From: Purpureocillium takamizusanense
Taxonomy: Eukaryota > Ascomycota > Sordariomycetes > Hypocreales > Ophiocordycipitaceae
Direction of reading: 5' to 3'
Assembly (NCBI RefSeq): GCF_022605165.1
Contig: NC_063068.1
Span: 6,014,001 to 6,078,000 of the forward strand
Length of the DNA: 64,000 nt
Shown here piece after piece: positions 54,149-64,000 of the stretch. The notes below the pieces were generated by a model. It made no database searches and had not been told where the DNA came from. It saw only the letters and a list, made by a program, of their open reading frames with translations. The translations under genes were made by a program, and so were the position numbers. How positions within the stretch are numbered: position 1 is the first letter of the stretch; each line of letters opens with the position of its first letter.

Positions 54149-56564
54149 TGTGAGTGACCAACGAATGCCGAGGATGAGGCCTGGTTAGTTGCGTCGGTCC
54201 TTGCGCGTCTCCAAGGGGCCTGGGTGAATGTCGACTGCAGACGTGATCAAGAGTCCAAAGGCTTGCTTCGGCGGAATGCTCAAACGAATGTCTAGACCTC
54301 TGGCCGAGATGGCGATGTCGATATGGATCTCGGTAAGTATTGCACCGTCCAATGGTTCGGCTCCTCGGTGCTCGACGGGGTGGCCCCACAAGAGGTTGCC
54401 CCAAAGGCCACCCATGTGATGTGACACGCAGGATCCGATCGATTTGTCTTCTTCGGGTTGATGCGGGAAGGGCGGAGACGGCAGGGCCAAGCCAGTCAGG
54501 GAATGCTTGTTTGTTCAATGTACCTAAGTACCCAAACGAGGCCCAAGCCAAGCAACATTATTGCTGCGAGCCGCGGCCGTTTGCCATCGACTGCTCTGTA
54601 CCACCTAGCAGTACGTACCTACTCAGGTATGGTAGGTACGTCATAAGTTCCTACCTGTACTTAGTAGTAGGTACTAGTAGGCAGTACCTAGTAGTAGGTA
54701 GATACCTATACCGAGATACTAGGCACTACCTAGTACTTTGCCCACGGGTTAGCTACCTACCATCAGATATCAGATAGGTATCTAGGCACCTATTTACCTA
54801 GTAAAGGTACTACCTACTACTAGTACGTAGGTATCTAGTTACCTAGATATGTAGCCGAGACATCGCAGGCGTGTTTCGCCCGCAGCTCAAGCACGTTTCG
54901 CCTGCGCTGGTCCTGGCGCCGCCACCATCCAGCAGGTCAAGGTCGCTCACTCAGTTGGTGCTATAAAAAGTCGGGCAGCTGGGGCGGTGGATCCCTACAT
55001 GGTGGCCGTTCGTGTCTCCGGCAGGCGGTCGCACAGAGCTGCTCTAAATTCGCGATCCGTTATGGAGATACCTTAAAGTACTACTAAGGTGGGTATCTAT
55101 CATGCCTCTGGAACATTATTGTAAAAAGTCCTGCATCTAACAACGGGACCACAACTTAGAGGCACAGTCGAGGATACTACTAACCTAGCCTCCATATGTG
55201 CTTGTCAAGTTATGTATGCGCCCCCTTCCTACCTTATTCCTAACATATGATGTGTTATACAAGGGGCGACTCTCTCAATACTTGAAACGAGCCAGTCTTG
55301 TCGAGCCTGGCGTTTATCACTACGACTCCACGATCAAGTGCCGCGTCAAGGGCCGTTGACATGGCCCATGATGACCTGCGGTTGTTGGCACCTTGCCTGT
55401 CTGCCCAAGGCATCTCGGCCGACAATACCTTAGATTACGTGCGAGCGGATGGGCAGGTGGCAACATTATCCTGACCTATATATAGTAGTACTAAGGATGA
55501 TGTCTTCAGCTCTGCGCTACGCAGGGTGCCAAATCGCACAGCTCATGGAGGTGGAGATGATCAGGTAGCATGAACGAATGTTGCCGCTGGAGACCTGTGT
55601 TGACGATTCATGCCGAGCTCTTGCGCTCGAGAAACGACCAGGCAAAGAATCGTGTCAGTTGCGGAGATGCGGATGTCCCTAGTATTGTATGGATTGGGCA
55701 CACTGCTTGGCGAGGCAGCCAGCGACAGGCAGCCGCACCAGGCTGAGACCCTTCTCTGTCCTGTACAGGTAGGCTGGGCTGTTTGCACCACGTTGGCATG
55801 GCTGGGTCGCTGCTGCAGGGCTCCCAGCGGACGACGCGGCAGGGCAGTCACCCAGGCCCTCCACTCCCCCTCGAGTCTGGGCCTGAGGTGGTAGGTACCT
55901 ACTTATCTTTGTACCTTTCAGTTTGCGAGCCCGTCCGTCGCCGCCATCGGGTGCTAAGGGCCCGCCCCTCCCCCCTTGGTCCTACCTGACGCAGCTGCTA
56001 CCTTAGGTACCGGGGTACCTTGGGAACCTCACACCTTACTCTCCATTGCCAGGTACCTCACCTCACCTGCTACCTTGGCCTGCCCGCCCGCCCACCTACC
56101 TGGGCTGCTGAGGTACTATTGCCTTACCACCACCACCTCAACCATCAGTGGCCTGGCTGGGCTGGCTATTACCCTACCACCAGCCAGCCAACCTTGCCTA
56201 GCCCCGTCCGCTGCTTTGGCATCCACCGCACCCATCCCGCATCCCGCCATCTCGCTCGACAAACCCACGTCACGTCACGACACGACTCTGCATCGACGCT
56301 CCCGCCGTTCTCCCATCGACCTCGCCCAGCTCCAACGACGGGGAGCCATCGTCGTCCGCCGCAGCGCCTTACCCGCAGAGCCGAACCGTCCTGTCCCACC
56401 TCCCCCCTTGGCGTGATCAGAGCTCTTCACCTCGCGAGCCCTTGTCGACGGAGGAGGTCCTTTCCACCCCCACGTCCTCCGCCAAACACCAAGCGCGCTC
56501 TGCCGCTTCGTTTCCCTACCATCGTCGTTTTCGCCGTCACCTCCCGCTATCGCTGCCCCCCAAG
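54149..56564. other. Long intergenic region upstream of PP2A B subunit
   Basis: About 2.4 kb. It includes the dense TACC/TAGG/GTAC cluster at 54600-54856 (listed separately), a TATA-like sequence at 54961-54968 and more TACCTTAG motifs at 55886-55900 and 55999-56020. The stretch from about 56050 to 56564 is strongly pyrimidine-rich, with CCACC and CCAGCC repeats, and probably contains the promoter and leader of the PP2A B gene. Open frames there (up to 271 codons) are Pro/Arg/Ser/Thr low-complexity. Confidence 0.55.
54600..54856. repeat. Dense cluster of TACCTA/TAGGTA/GTAC elements
   Basis: About 257 bp composed almost wholly of overlapping tetranucleotide units TACC, TAGG, TAGT and GTAC in both orientations, for example AGTACCTAGTAGTAGGTAG around 54693-54711 and TACTACCTACTACTAGTACG around 54807-54826. 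Many sub-blocks are inverted copies of one another, so the region can form imperfect cruciforms or hairpins. It has no open frame. The same units occur singly in most intergenic regions of the window. Confidence 0.8.
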
Positions 56565-58543
56565 ATGGTTGACAGCGAAGCGAACTCACCCACGTGGAAG
56601 TTCACCCAGTACGTTCTTCATCTCCCCATCAATCCGCTTCACGACTGGCAGCGAGAAATCGCTCCCACTTCGCAGTCGCCTCTCGCAGCGCCTGCTAATT
56701 TTCCGGGCCATAGGTGTTTCGGAGACAAGGGCGATGTTGAGGATATCACTGAAGGTTTGTCTCAACTCGCTAGGCCAATGCCGGCGGGGTAGCCGTGCCC
56801 GCTGCCACTCTCGTCGCCCAGCCAGTCGTTGCTGACCAGCTCGATGCACCAGCCGACATCATTTCCACCGTCGAATTCGACCACACTGGAAACTATCTAG
56901 CTACCGGAGACAAGGGAGGACGGGTTGTTCTGTTTGAGCGGAATGAGACTGTACGTTTGTATCTGCCTGCTCTGCTCTGGTCTCCCCCCCCCAAGCCCCT
57001 CCTCACCGTGGTACCCATCGCGCGCGACCTGATTGCATGACTAACAAGGGCCCTGCCGTCTATAGAAGAAGTCCTGCGAATACAAGTTCCATACCGAATT
57101 CCAATCTCATGAGCCTGAGTTTGATTATCTCAAGTCGCTCGAGATAGAGGAGAAAATCAACAAGATCAAATGGTGCCGCCGCCAAAACGCCTCTCACTAC
57201 CTGCTCTCCACCAACGATAAGACCATCAAACTCTGGAAGGTCTTCGAGAAGTCGCTCAAAGTCGTGGCAGAGAACAATCTCTCACAGGATGCCACGCCTG
57301 CAAATGCTGCCGGTGGCGGCGGCGCCTCCCGTCCCCTTGCAACCTCTCAACATTTTCGCAACGCAGCTGATCTCAAGCTGCCGCGTCTGACACACCACGA
57401 CACTGTGGTTGCCGCTGTTCCTCGTCGGACGTACGCCAACGCTCACGCCTATCACATCAACAGCATCTCCGTAAACAGCGACGGAGAGACTTTCATCAGC
57501 AGTGACGACTTGCGCATCAACCTCTGGAACCTCAATATACAAGACCAAAGCTTCAATATCGTCGACATCAAGCCCGCCAACATGGAGGAACTGACTGAGG
57601 TCATCACAGCTGCTGAGTTCCATCCTGTTAGCTGTAACTGGTTCATGTATGCCAGTTCCAAGGGCACAATCAAGCTTGCCGATATGCGCGAGAGCGCTTT
57701 GTGCGACCAGCACGCCAAACGTGAGGCATCCCTTTCCCTATTCGCACCGTATTCCACCCCTCCTCCCCCTCCTCCTCCTCCTCCTCCTGCTGCTGCTGCT
57801 GTTGCTTTTTCCTGAAAAACGTATTTAGCGCCCCGTGGTCCTTTATTTGATGACGTATATTGACTTGAGTTGTATAGTCTTCGAGCAGGAAGAGGATCCA
57901 TCGTCACGCTCATTCTTCTCCGAGATCATATCCTCCATATCTGATGTCCGCTTCTCCCATGATGGGCGGTACATCCTGTCCCGCGACTATCTAACAGTCA
58001 AGATCTGGGATATCAACATGGAGCGACAGCCTGTGAAGACGATACCGATCCACGAGCACCTGCGACCGCGCCTATGCGACACGTACGAGAACGACAGCAT
58101 ATTTGACAAATTCGAGGTGGTCTTCTCAGGAGACGCAAAGAACGTCATGACGGGCAGCTACAACAACAACTTCATGATCTACCCGTCAGACCCGGACAAG
58201 GAGGTCGAGGTGGTTCTCCAGGCGGACAAGTCGGCGTTCAAGGCCAAGAAAGTTGGAGTTCCTACACCAATAAACGCTTCGACTAGCCCAACGACGAACG
58301 GAGGCAAGAAGAACGGCTCGAGAGCTGGCAGCCCAGCCGGTGGCGCCCAGAGGATGCGCAAGGAGACGGATGCCGATCAGATCGACTTCAACAAAAAGAT
58401 TCTGCATATGAGCTGGCACCCATTCGAGGATAGCATTGCTATTGCCGCGACCAACAATGTAAGTGGCGTCATGCGCTTCTCAGAGGATTGGTATGTCCAA
58501 GCTGACCTGAGTCCGACAGCTCTTCGTCTTTTCAGCACTGTAA
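56565..58543 (+). CDS. CDC55: Protein phosphatase 2A regulatory B subunit (B55, Cdc55/PabA)
   Basis: WD40 regulatory subunit that directs PP2A to mitotic, septation and growth substrates. Six exons: 56565-56608, 56714-56754, 56853-56950, 57066-57720, 57878-58458 and 58520-58543, 480 residues. Splicing joins [15 protein letters not shown] to [18 protein letters not shown], the conserved B55 start. Further blocks: [100 protein letters not shown] and KIWDIN. The last exon is only 24 nt (LFVFSAL and stop) and completes the last blade: [15 protein letters not shown] joins LFVFSAL. Inserts rich in Ala/Gly (about 200) and Ser/Thr/Gly (about 430) are typical of filamentous fungi. Confidence 0.95.
57753..57812 (+). 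repeat. (CCT)n/(GCT)n repeat inside a PP2A B intron
   Basis: Intron 4 (57721-57877) of the B55 gene contains a CCT triplet run passing into GCT triplets and then GTTGC. It lies well upstream of the acceptor at 57876-57877 and forms a long polypyrimidine tract on the coding strand. Confidence 0.85.
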
Positions 58544-59863
58544 TCGGGAGCTCCCTGTGTCGGGGGGCAGGCCATCAAAGAAGACTCGTTACGTCTTTTA
58601 CCAGCGGTTGCATCGGGTCATGCAATTGCAGGGGAGGCCGGGAGGCCGCCATCGTTGTGAGCTGCCTTGTGATCGGGACTCTCACGATGTGGTTGACGCA
58701 CCACTTGCGGCAGCCACGGAAGTGACTTGGAGCCCATGACTCTGCCTGTGTGCCCGACCAGGAAAGACAGTGCCGCGTGGATGGCATCTGGTTGAAGCTG
58801 TAGGGGTGCTGCGGGTTTGGTCGGTAAAGCCAGAGGTGAATATGAGCGACATGCCGCATACATGGTCGAGGACGAGATGGCTGGAAGACGGGGACAGGAT
58901 AGATGGCAATACGCCTGCGGGTGAACCCACACGAGCAGGGCAACCCTGTGCTGGTGCGCTCTGTAGAGCAATGTACGTGGCTCCCCTTTGCAGCCGCCAG
59001 GTGTCAGAGCGGGTGCCAGTCGTATTCAAGTCTTTGGTGGCGGGTTAGGGAATGGCAGGGCTACCAGGCGCATCCGCACAGTTGCAGACAAAAGACCAAC
59101 GACAGAGATTTGAGGTACAAAACAACTTGTAACGCACACGGCCATGTGGATGTTCGTATAGCAAGTCTCGGTGGCTCACCAGTTTTACTCCGAGAGCAGA
59201 TCCTCGATGATGCCAGATGCAGCGACGATAGCCTGCTGCACTGCAATGACTTGACGTGACCTTCTGTAGGTACTACCTGGGTACAAGTTTATACTATAGG
59301 AATTGATTTATGTTATGTGGTACGTTATAGATTCCGCTGCTCCGGGACGGTGACTTGCTCGTGCCGCGGCATTGGAGCAGAGCAGACCCCTTTCCTTCGC
59401 TTGATGAAGGTGACCGCTTTCATGGGCTTTATGGCTGACGTAAGCTGCTATTTCGGGGCACCGTGCGGCTGGTTGAGGGTGGGCCTAGCAGTGGTGAGCC
59501 TTACAGTAAAAGTAACTTCGTACCTGCCACCAAAGCAACTTCGAAACCTCACATATATATCACGGCCGACCTCAAACAACAGCAGGCGATTCTTGTACTG
59601 CATGCTACCTTTGTCTGTGAATCCCAGCACAGCAGCTAACGGCCCACATAAAGGGCCATCGCCCAATCTCACAGCGACAGGTTTCAATCCCACAGGACTG
59701 TCATCGCCAAACCCGGGCAAAGCAACAGCACAGTAGCCGTAGCTGGGAGGCCAGGCGCATCAGGCGTGGGGTAGGACGGGGTGCAACGCGCCGAACTCTC
59801 GCGCATCGCAACAAGCGGCGACTGAGCGACCCATCAGGTGCCTTTGACAGCCAACGAGACGCA
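58544..59863. other. Intergenic region between PP2A B subunit and YEA4-like gene
   Basis: About 1.3 kb between same-strand genes. One TAGGTACTACCTGGGTAC motif lies at 59267-59284. Only short open frames without resemblance to known families are present. Confidence 0.5.
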
Positions 59864-61279
59864 ATGGGTGTGCGGCCATCCAGCAACGGCCGCGTGGCAG
59901 GCCCAGTCCTCGAGCAGACCGATGGCCATGCCAGACGTGCCTCGTTTGCCCGACGCCTTGCGCAGGAGGCTGGACCATCCGTGGCTTCTGCTGCGGTCAT
60001 GCTCGCCCTCATCTTTGGTGGTTGCTGCTCAAATGTTCGTAAAAAAGGCCCGAATTGTCTCCCATAGGCGAGACCGCTGTATTAATGGCAGACGGATAGG
60101 TTTATGCGCTTGAGGCCATCATCAAGTGAGTTATTGTGCCTTTGCTCAGCAACAGTTACTCGGGAGTGCTTACATTCGTGGGCGCAACAGCTTCGAGCGG
60201 TCAAGCGGTATGTAGGCAGCTCCATGAGCCAAAATCCGTAGCAGGCCGTCCTGAACTTCACCCTCTGACTGACGCCAATGCCAGGCACCCTGCTCACTTT
60301 CGTTCAGTTCGCCTTCGTGGCGTTGACGGGCTACGTCGGTCAATTCGACAAGACCCGGCCGCCATTCTTTATTGCGCCTGCAAAGGTGCCCCTTAGACGC
60401 TGGCTTGTCAATATCGTACTTTTCTTCAGCATCAACGTGCTCAACAATCACGCCTTCAGCTATGATATCTCGGTACCTGTTCATATCATCCTGCGGTCCG
60501 GCGGCAGCATCACTACCATGATCGCGGGATATCTTTATGGCAAGCGCTACTCACGAACACAGGCCCTGGCCGTGGTCTTCCTAAGCTTCGGGGTTGTCCT
60601 TGCCGCCTGGTCCGATGCAAAGGAAAAGGTCAGTTGCATTCTCACTCGCACGATGTACTCTGCAGCGGCTAAAACTGGCTTGGGGGCGCAACTACAGTCC
60701 ACCGGTACAAGGGACGAGCCGTCGTCGCGGCGGCCACCATTCAACCAAGGGCTTTTGATCCTCTTCGTGGCACAGCTTCTGTCGGCCGTCATGGGGTTGT
60801 ACACTGAGGCCACATACCAGCGATACGGGCCACAGTGGCGGGAAAATCTGTTCTACTCGCACATTCTATCACTGCCCTTGTTTCTGCCATTTGCGCCATC
60901 GATGGCGCGCACGTTGGGACGCATGGCGACGAGCAGGCCCCTGCCGATACCGCTCCCGTTAGTTGGCGAGGTGCCGAGCCAGCTGCTTTACCTGGCTACG
61001 AATGTTCTGACGCAGTACGCATGTATTCGGGGCGTCAACCTGCTCGCTGCAGCGTCTTCCGCACTGACGGTCACTATCGTGCTCAATATTCGCAAGCTAG
61101 TCAGCCTACTGCTCAGTATCTGGCTGTTTGGGAACTCGCTGGCCCAGGGGACTTTGCTCGGCGCTGTGGTGGTATTTGGTTCGGGGGCGCTCTACACGAT
61201 GGGCTCGCGGCCGCGGAAGCCAACCGCGGCAAACGAAGCGGGTAACGGGGACGCTCTGAAAACCAAGAAGGAGATATAG
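59864..61279 (+). CDS. YEA4: Nucleotide-sugar transporter, Yea4/SLC35B4 type (UAA family)
   Basis: Multi-pass ER/Golgi carrier; yeast Yea4 transports UDP-GlcNAc for chitin and glycan synthesis. Four exons: 59864-60034, 60100-60125, 60191-60207 and 60285-61279, 402 residues. Membrane segments begin at VASAAVMLALIFGGCCSN (exon 1), the family motif GGCCSNVYALEAII being formed across intron 1. Exon 3 is a 17-nt microexon (FERSS) that alone links the exon 2 phase to SGTLLTFVQFAFVALTGYVG. Further conserved blocks: RRWLVNIVLFFSINVLNNHA, SVPVHIILRSGGSITTMIAG, YGKRYSRTQALAV, MGLYTEATYQRYGPQWREN, FYSHILSLPLFL and LTVTIVLNIRKLVSLLLS. The C-terminus is basic (LKTKKEI), with the KTKKEI tail resembling a dilysine-type ER signal. 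Confidence 0.88.
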
Positions 61280-62443
61280 GTTATAGAGCGGAACGAGCCG
61301 CGTTGCCAGTGGCATTCGTGTTATGGACATGATCGAGAGGAGACAGCTAGCGCCGGCGGGGAAGGGATCGTTGGCCATGGTCAATACTATACTAACCTAC
61401 TTCGTAGACACGTACGTATTTACGTCCTACTTTGCCTGCGCTGGCTGGTGCTTGCCCGTCGATGCGTGTTGATGCTGCTCATCGGTGCCGGGGGGGCGAC
61501 GCGGTGTCGGCTTGGTGCGGTGGAGTCTGGCTGGCGATCCGAAAGAGGGCTGGGGGTCGCTGGAGTCGGCAGCCCAACTTGGCAGGCGAGCCTACGGCTT
61601 CAATTGATGCATAATCCGGGCATAGGCACCCTCCGGCAATTGAACGGCGCGGACCCCGCCAACGGAGTTCGAAAATGGCTGACCTGCATCGCCGGTGACT
61701 CGGCGGCAGTGGGGCTGAGCTCCCCTCTCGACCACCAGGGGTCGTCATCCCGAATGGAAGCTGCTACCTATGTTAGTAGTAACGTACTTCGTATCCACCC
61801 ACCACCTCTCCTCGCCTGTCGGTGACGCCGCCCACCCGCTCCAGCACACGTCCTTTTGACGGGACAGCACTACCTTACCTTAGTAGTACTCTTGGGTTAC
61901 TTGAGATGCCTTGATAAGTACCGAGCCACAACCTTACCCGAACTCCTTGCCGGCCTATCTGCCTGTCTTCCTTCACCATCATCCCAAAGCAGGTCGTCTG
62001 GACCCTCCCTCGCTCACTCACTCTCCGCCAACCTGCGTCGCTGCGAGAGCTGCCCGCCCCGCAAGGAAAAGCCAGCACTGTCACCCTACGCCTTGTCCTT
62101 TGATGCCCGCTCGCCTTGGGCTCGACGCCGTCGCTCCCGTCACCTCGCACGTCTTTTGTACTGCCCAATAGCAAACAAACAACGACATAGGTACAATATA
62201 GTCCCGGCTGCGTTACCCGCTTCGCGCCACTTCAGGAACCTGTCCGAGGCGCCGAGCATCAGTCCCCCGGCCCCTCTCCGACTGATCGATCATGTGTGGT
62301 AAGGTTACTGAACGAATCGCCGCACGACAACTCATCTCTGTCACGCCCATGCTGTTTGCTACGGCTACCTGTATACAGATGGCACTGACAGGCCCTCCCG
62401 TCTAGAAAGCAGCATTCGCGACCGAGTCGAAGCGGGGTCCGCC
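61280..62443. other. Intergenic region upstream of AMD1
   Basis: About 1.2 kb between same-strand genes. It contains TACCTTAGTAGTAC-type motifs near 61766-61792 and 61870-61886. From about 61925 it becomes pyrimidine-rich and probably holds the AMD1 promoter and leader. A possible small first coding exon of AMD1 at 62292-62298 is discussed with that gene. Confidence 0.5.
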
Positions 62444-64000
62444 ATGGTGCACGCCGACGACTCCGACGAGCACGATGGCACGCCGCCAGCTGCGGACCAC
62501 GAGGCTCTCCAGGAGGGCATGCTCCCCCGAGACGTGCCTCAGCGCACCACCTTTTACGATCCGGTCGCCGAGCGCCACATGACACAGACCGACGCCAAAC
62601 TTTTCTATCAGCGCAGCAAGATAGACGGTCGCGGCGCCCCTGGTGCCGCTTGGGCGCAGTCCCCCCCGCAAAGCAGTCCCATCATGCCACCCGGGTCGCG
62701 ATCGGCCACAGAATACGGCGCCGACTCTCTGATTCTGGACTCTGAGGCGGGTAAGCTTGTCGCGCTACCTACTCAGATTGTCTTCGCCCCAGGCATACAA
62801 GGCTAATTCAGCGATCTGGAACAGATAGGCCTGAAGACCGAGCTGGAGTCGCGACGGGCGGCTCCCAGCTCAGCCAACCCACTACTCCCAATCCGCGAGC
62901 CGGTCAGGCGGGTGTTAATGAAGCCGGCCCAGGCATTGCTGTTGCCAACAATGCTGCCCTTTTCGACACCGAGCTACACATCACTGCCGAGCTAAGCGCC
63001 ATCTCCAAGAGTATTCAAGATATTCTTGACGTGAGGCGCAAATACATGGCTCTCTCGTCCCAGGGACCGGACGACAATCCAAGAGATGGCCCTGACTGGG
63101 ACATCTATCCACCCCCACCGGAGCCTGCCTGGACTCAGAATCGTGCAGGCCGCGGGCACGGCCCAGCAGGTTCTCACAATGCTTCCCCCGCCAATGGCAG
63201 TGTTAAGAGACCCCTGCGCAAGCGTAAGCAAGGTCAGGATGTTGGAGAGGATTTCGATATGGAGGACCTAATGCCACTACCTAGCAACGATGGCATGACG
63301 TTCAAACTCGATGAGAGCTGTGTGTACCAGGTGTTTGCAGAGGGTGAAACGCAAACGCCGGCCATCAAGGTGCCTACGATCCGCGAGTTCTACATGGCCC
63401 TGGACGGTATCCTCAATATTTCCTCAGACGGGCCAAGCAAGAGCTTTGCTTTCCGCCGCCTCCAATACCTTGAAGCCAAATTCAACCTCTACGCCCTTCT
63501 CAATGAGTATCAGGAAACTGCCGACAGCAAAAAGGTGCCACACAGAGACTTCTACAACGTTCGAAAGGTAGACACCCATGTCCACCATTCGGCATGCATG
63601 AACCAGAAGCACCTGCTCCGATTCATCAAGAGCAAGATGAAGAAACACCCAAATGAGGTTGTCTTATTTCGCGACGGCAAACATCTGACTTTGGCCGAAG
63701 TCTTTGCCAGTATCAATCTTACAGCCTACGACCTGAGCATCGATACGCTAGACATGCACGTAAGCAGAGCCTCCCCCCCCCCTTCCAGCTGGCCGCCTCG
63801 TGCAGGGCACCCACTTTGCATTGTAAGGTGAGGCCGCTAATGTTCCGCAGGCACACACGGATTCGTTCCATCGCTTCGACAAGTTCAATCTCAAATACAA
63901 TCCAATCGGCGAGTCTCGCCTAAGGACAATCTTCCTCAAGACGGACAACTTCATCCACGGACGATACCTCGCCGAGATCACGAAAGAGGTCATTTCGGAC
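62444..64000 (+). CDS. AMD1: AMP deaminase (3' part beyond window)
   Basis: Converts AMP to IMP and ammonia in the purine nucleotide cycle; cytosolic. Exons seen: 62444-62750, 62825-63759 and 63851 to the right edge, in frame throughout. The N-terminal regulatory part includes [20 protein letters not shown] and PPPPEPAW. The family block [20 protein letters not shown] is followed by [20 protein letters not shown]. The first metal-binding motif is [20 protein letters not shown], then [20 protein letters not shown] after intron 2. The remaining His and Asp ligands lie beyond the edge. The start used (62444, gccATGG) is conservative. An alternative places a 7-nt exon at 62292-62298 (ATGTGTG) spliced to 62406, adding MCESSIRDRVEAGSA in frame. 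Confidence 0.92.

Noticed and set aside
55976..56835. 271-codon plus-strand open frame ahead of PP2A B55
   Set aside because: Pro/Arg/Thr low-complexity translation of a pyrimidine-rich leader that runs through the first two exons and introns of the B55 gene in another frame.
60126..60149. 24-nt intron in the YEA4-like gene
   Set aside because: Too short for a spliceosomal intron; the 65-nt intron ending at 60190 gives a better protein.
60632..60668. Possible 37-nt intron (GTCAGT...CTGCAG) in YEA4 exon 4
   Set aside because: Too short, and removal would shift the frame of the well-conserved downstream membrane segments.
1..64000. CRISPR arrays, operons, prophage, secondary-metabolite cluster, intact transposon
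   Set aside because: The DNA is fungal nuclear; no spaced direct repeats, no PKS/NRPS or tailoring genes, and no transposase, reverse transcriptase or long terminal repeats were seen.

Overview
This window is filamentous-fungus nuclear DNA. The protein set is fungal: a VelB velvet regulator, a Cch1 calcium channel, fungal-type Sec9, Yea4 and histidine-protein methyltransferase. Introns are short (about 50-160 nt, GT-AG), GC content is high, and genes lie about 2-3 kb apart on both strands. Protein wording and intergenic TACCTAGGTA-type motifs fit Pezizomycotina, probably Sordariomycetes/Hypocreales; the species cannot be fixed from the sequence alone.

Layout, left to right. 1-4.1 kb: the 5' part of a Hos2-type histone deacetylase (cut by the left edge) and, divergently, the NuA4 PHD subunit Yng2. 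4.3-11.0 kb: histidine protein methyltransferase Hpm1, SDH assembly factor 3, DEAH helicase Dhr2 and t-SNARE Sec9. 12.7-19.2 kb: a GTPBP1-like GTPase, EMC6, uroporphyrinogen decarboxylase and a Par32-like GRGGxGN-repeat protein. 20.5-22.4 kb: velB, followed by 3.3 kb of non-coding DNA. 25.7-29.3 kb: HIS1 and two small uncharacterised proteins. 32.7-39.3 kb: the 2098-residue calcium channel Cch1, flanked by a sharply AT-rich island at about 39.85-40.12 kb. 40.4-45.9 kb: a PHD/WHIM-like chromatin protein and an HMG-box factor. 46.4-50.8 kb: EMC5 and the meiotic MutS homolog MSH5. 51.4-54.1 kb: a secreted Cys-rich, probably GPI-anchored protein and a 325-residue protein of unknown function. 56.6-64 kb: the PP2A B55 subunit, a Yea4-like nucleotide-sugar transporter and AMP deaminase (cut by the right edge).

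Most genes are housekeeping (haem, histidine and purine metabolism, ribosome biogenesis, secretion, ER membrane insertion) mixed with regulators of chromatin and development. There is no biosynthetic cluster, intact transposon, virus or CRISPR. All multi-exon models were built by hand by matching GT-AG junctions to reading frame and to family sequence; exon coordinates are in each entry.

The most unusual features are non-coding: the AT island, which looks like a RIP-mutated relic, and a dense cluster of interleaved TACC/TAGG/GTAC motifs near 54.6-54.86 kb that recurs in smaller form in many intergenic regions. I found no convincing previously undescribed multi-gene system. The proteins of unknown function are the best leads.
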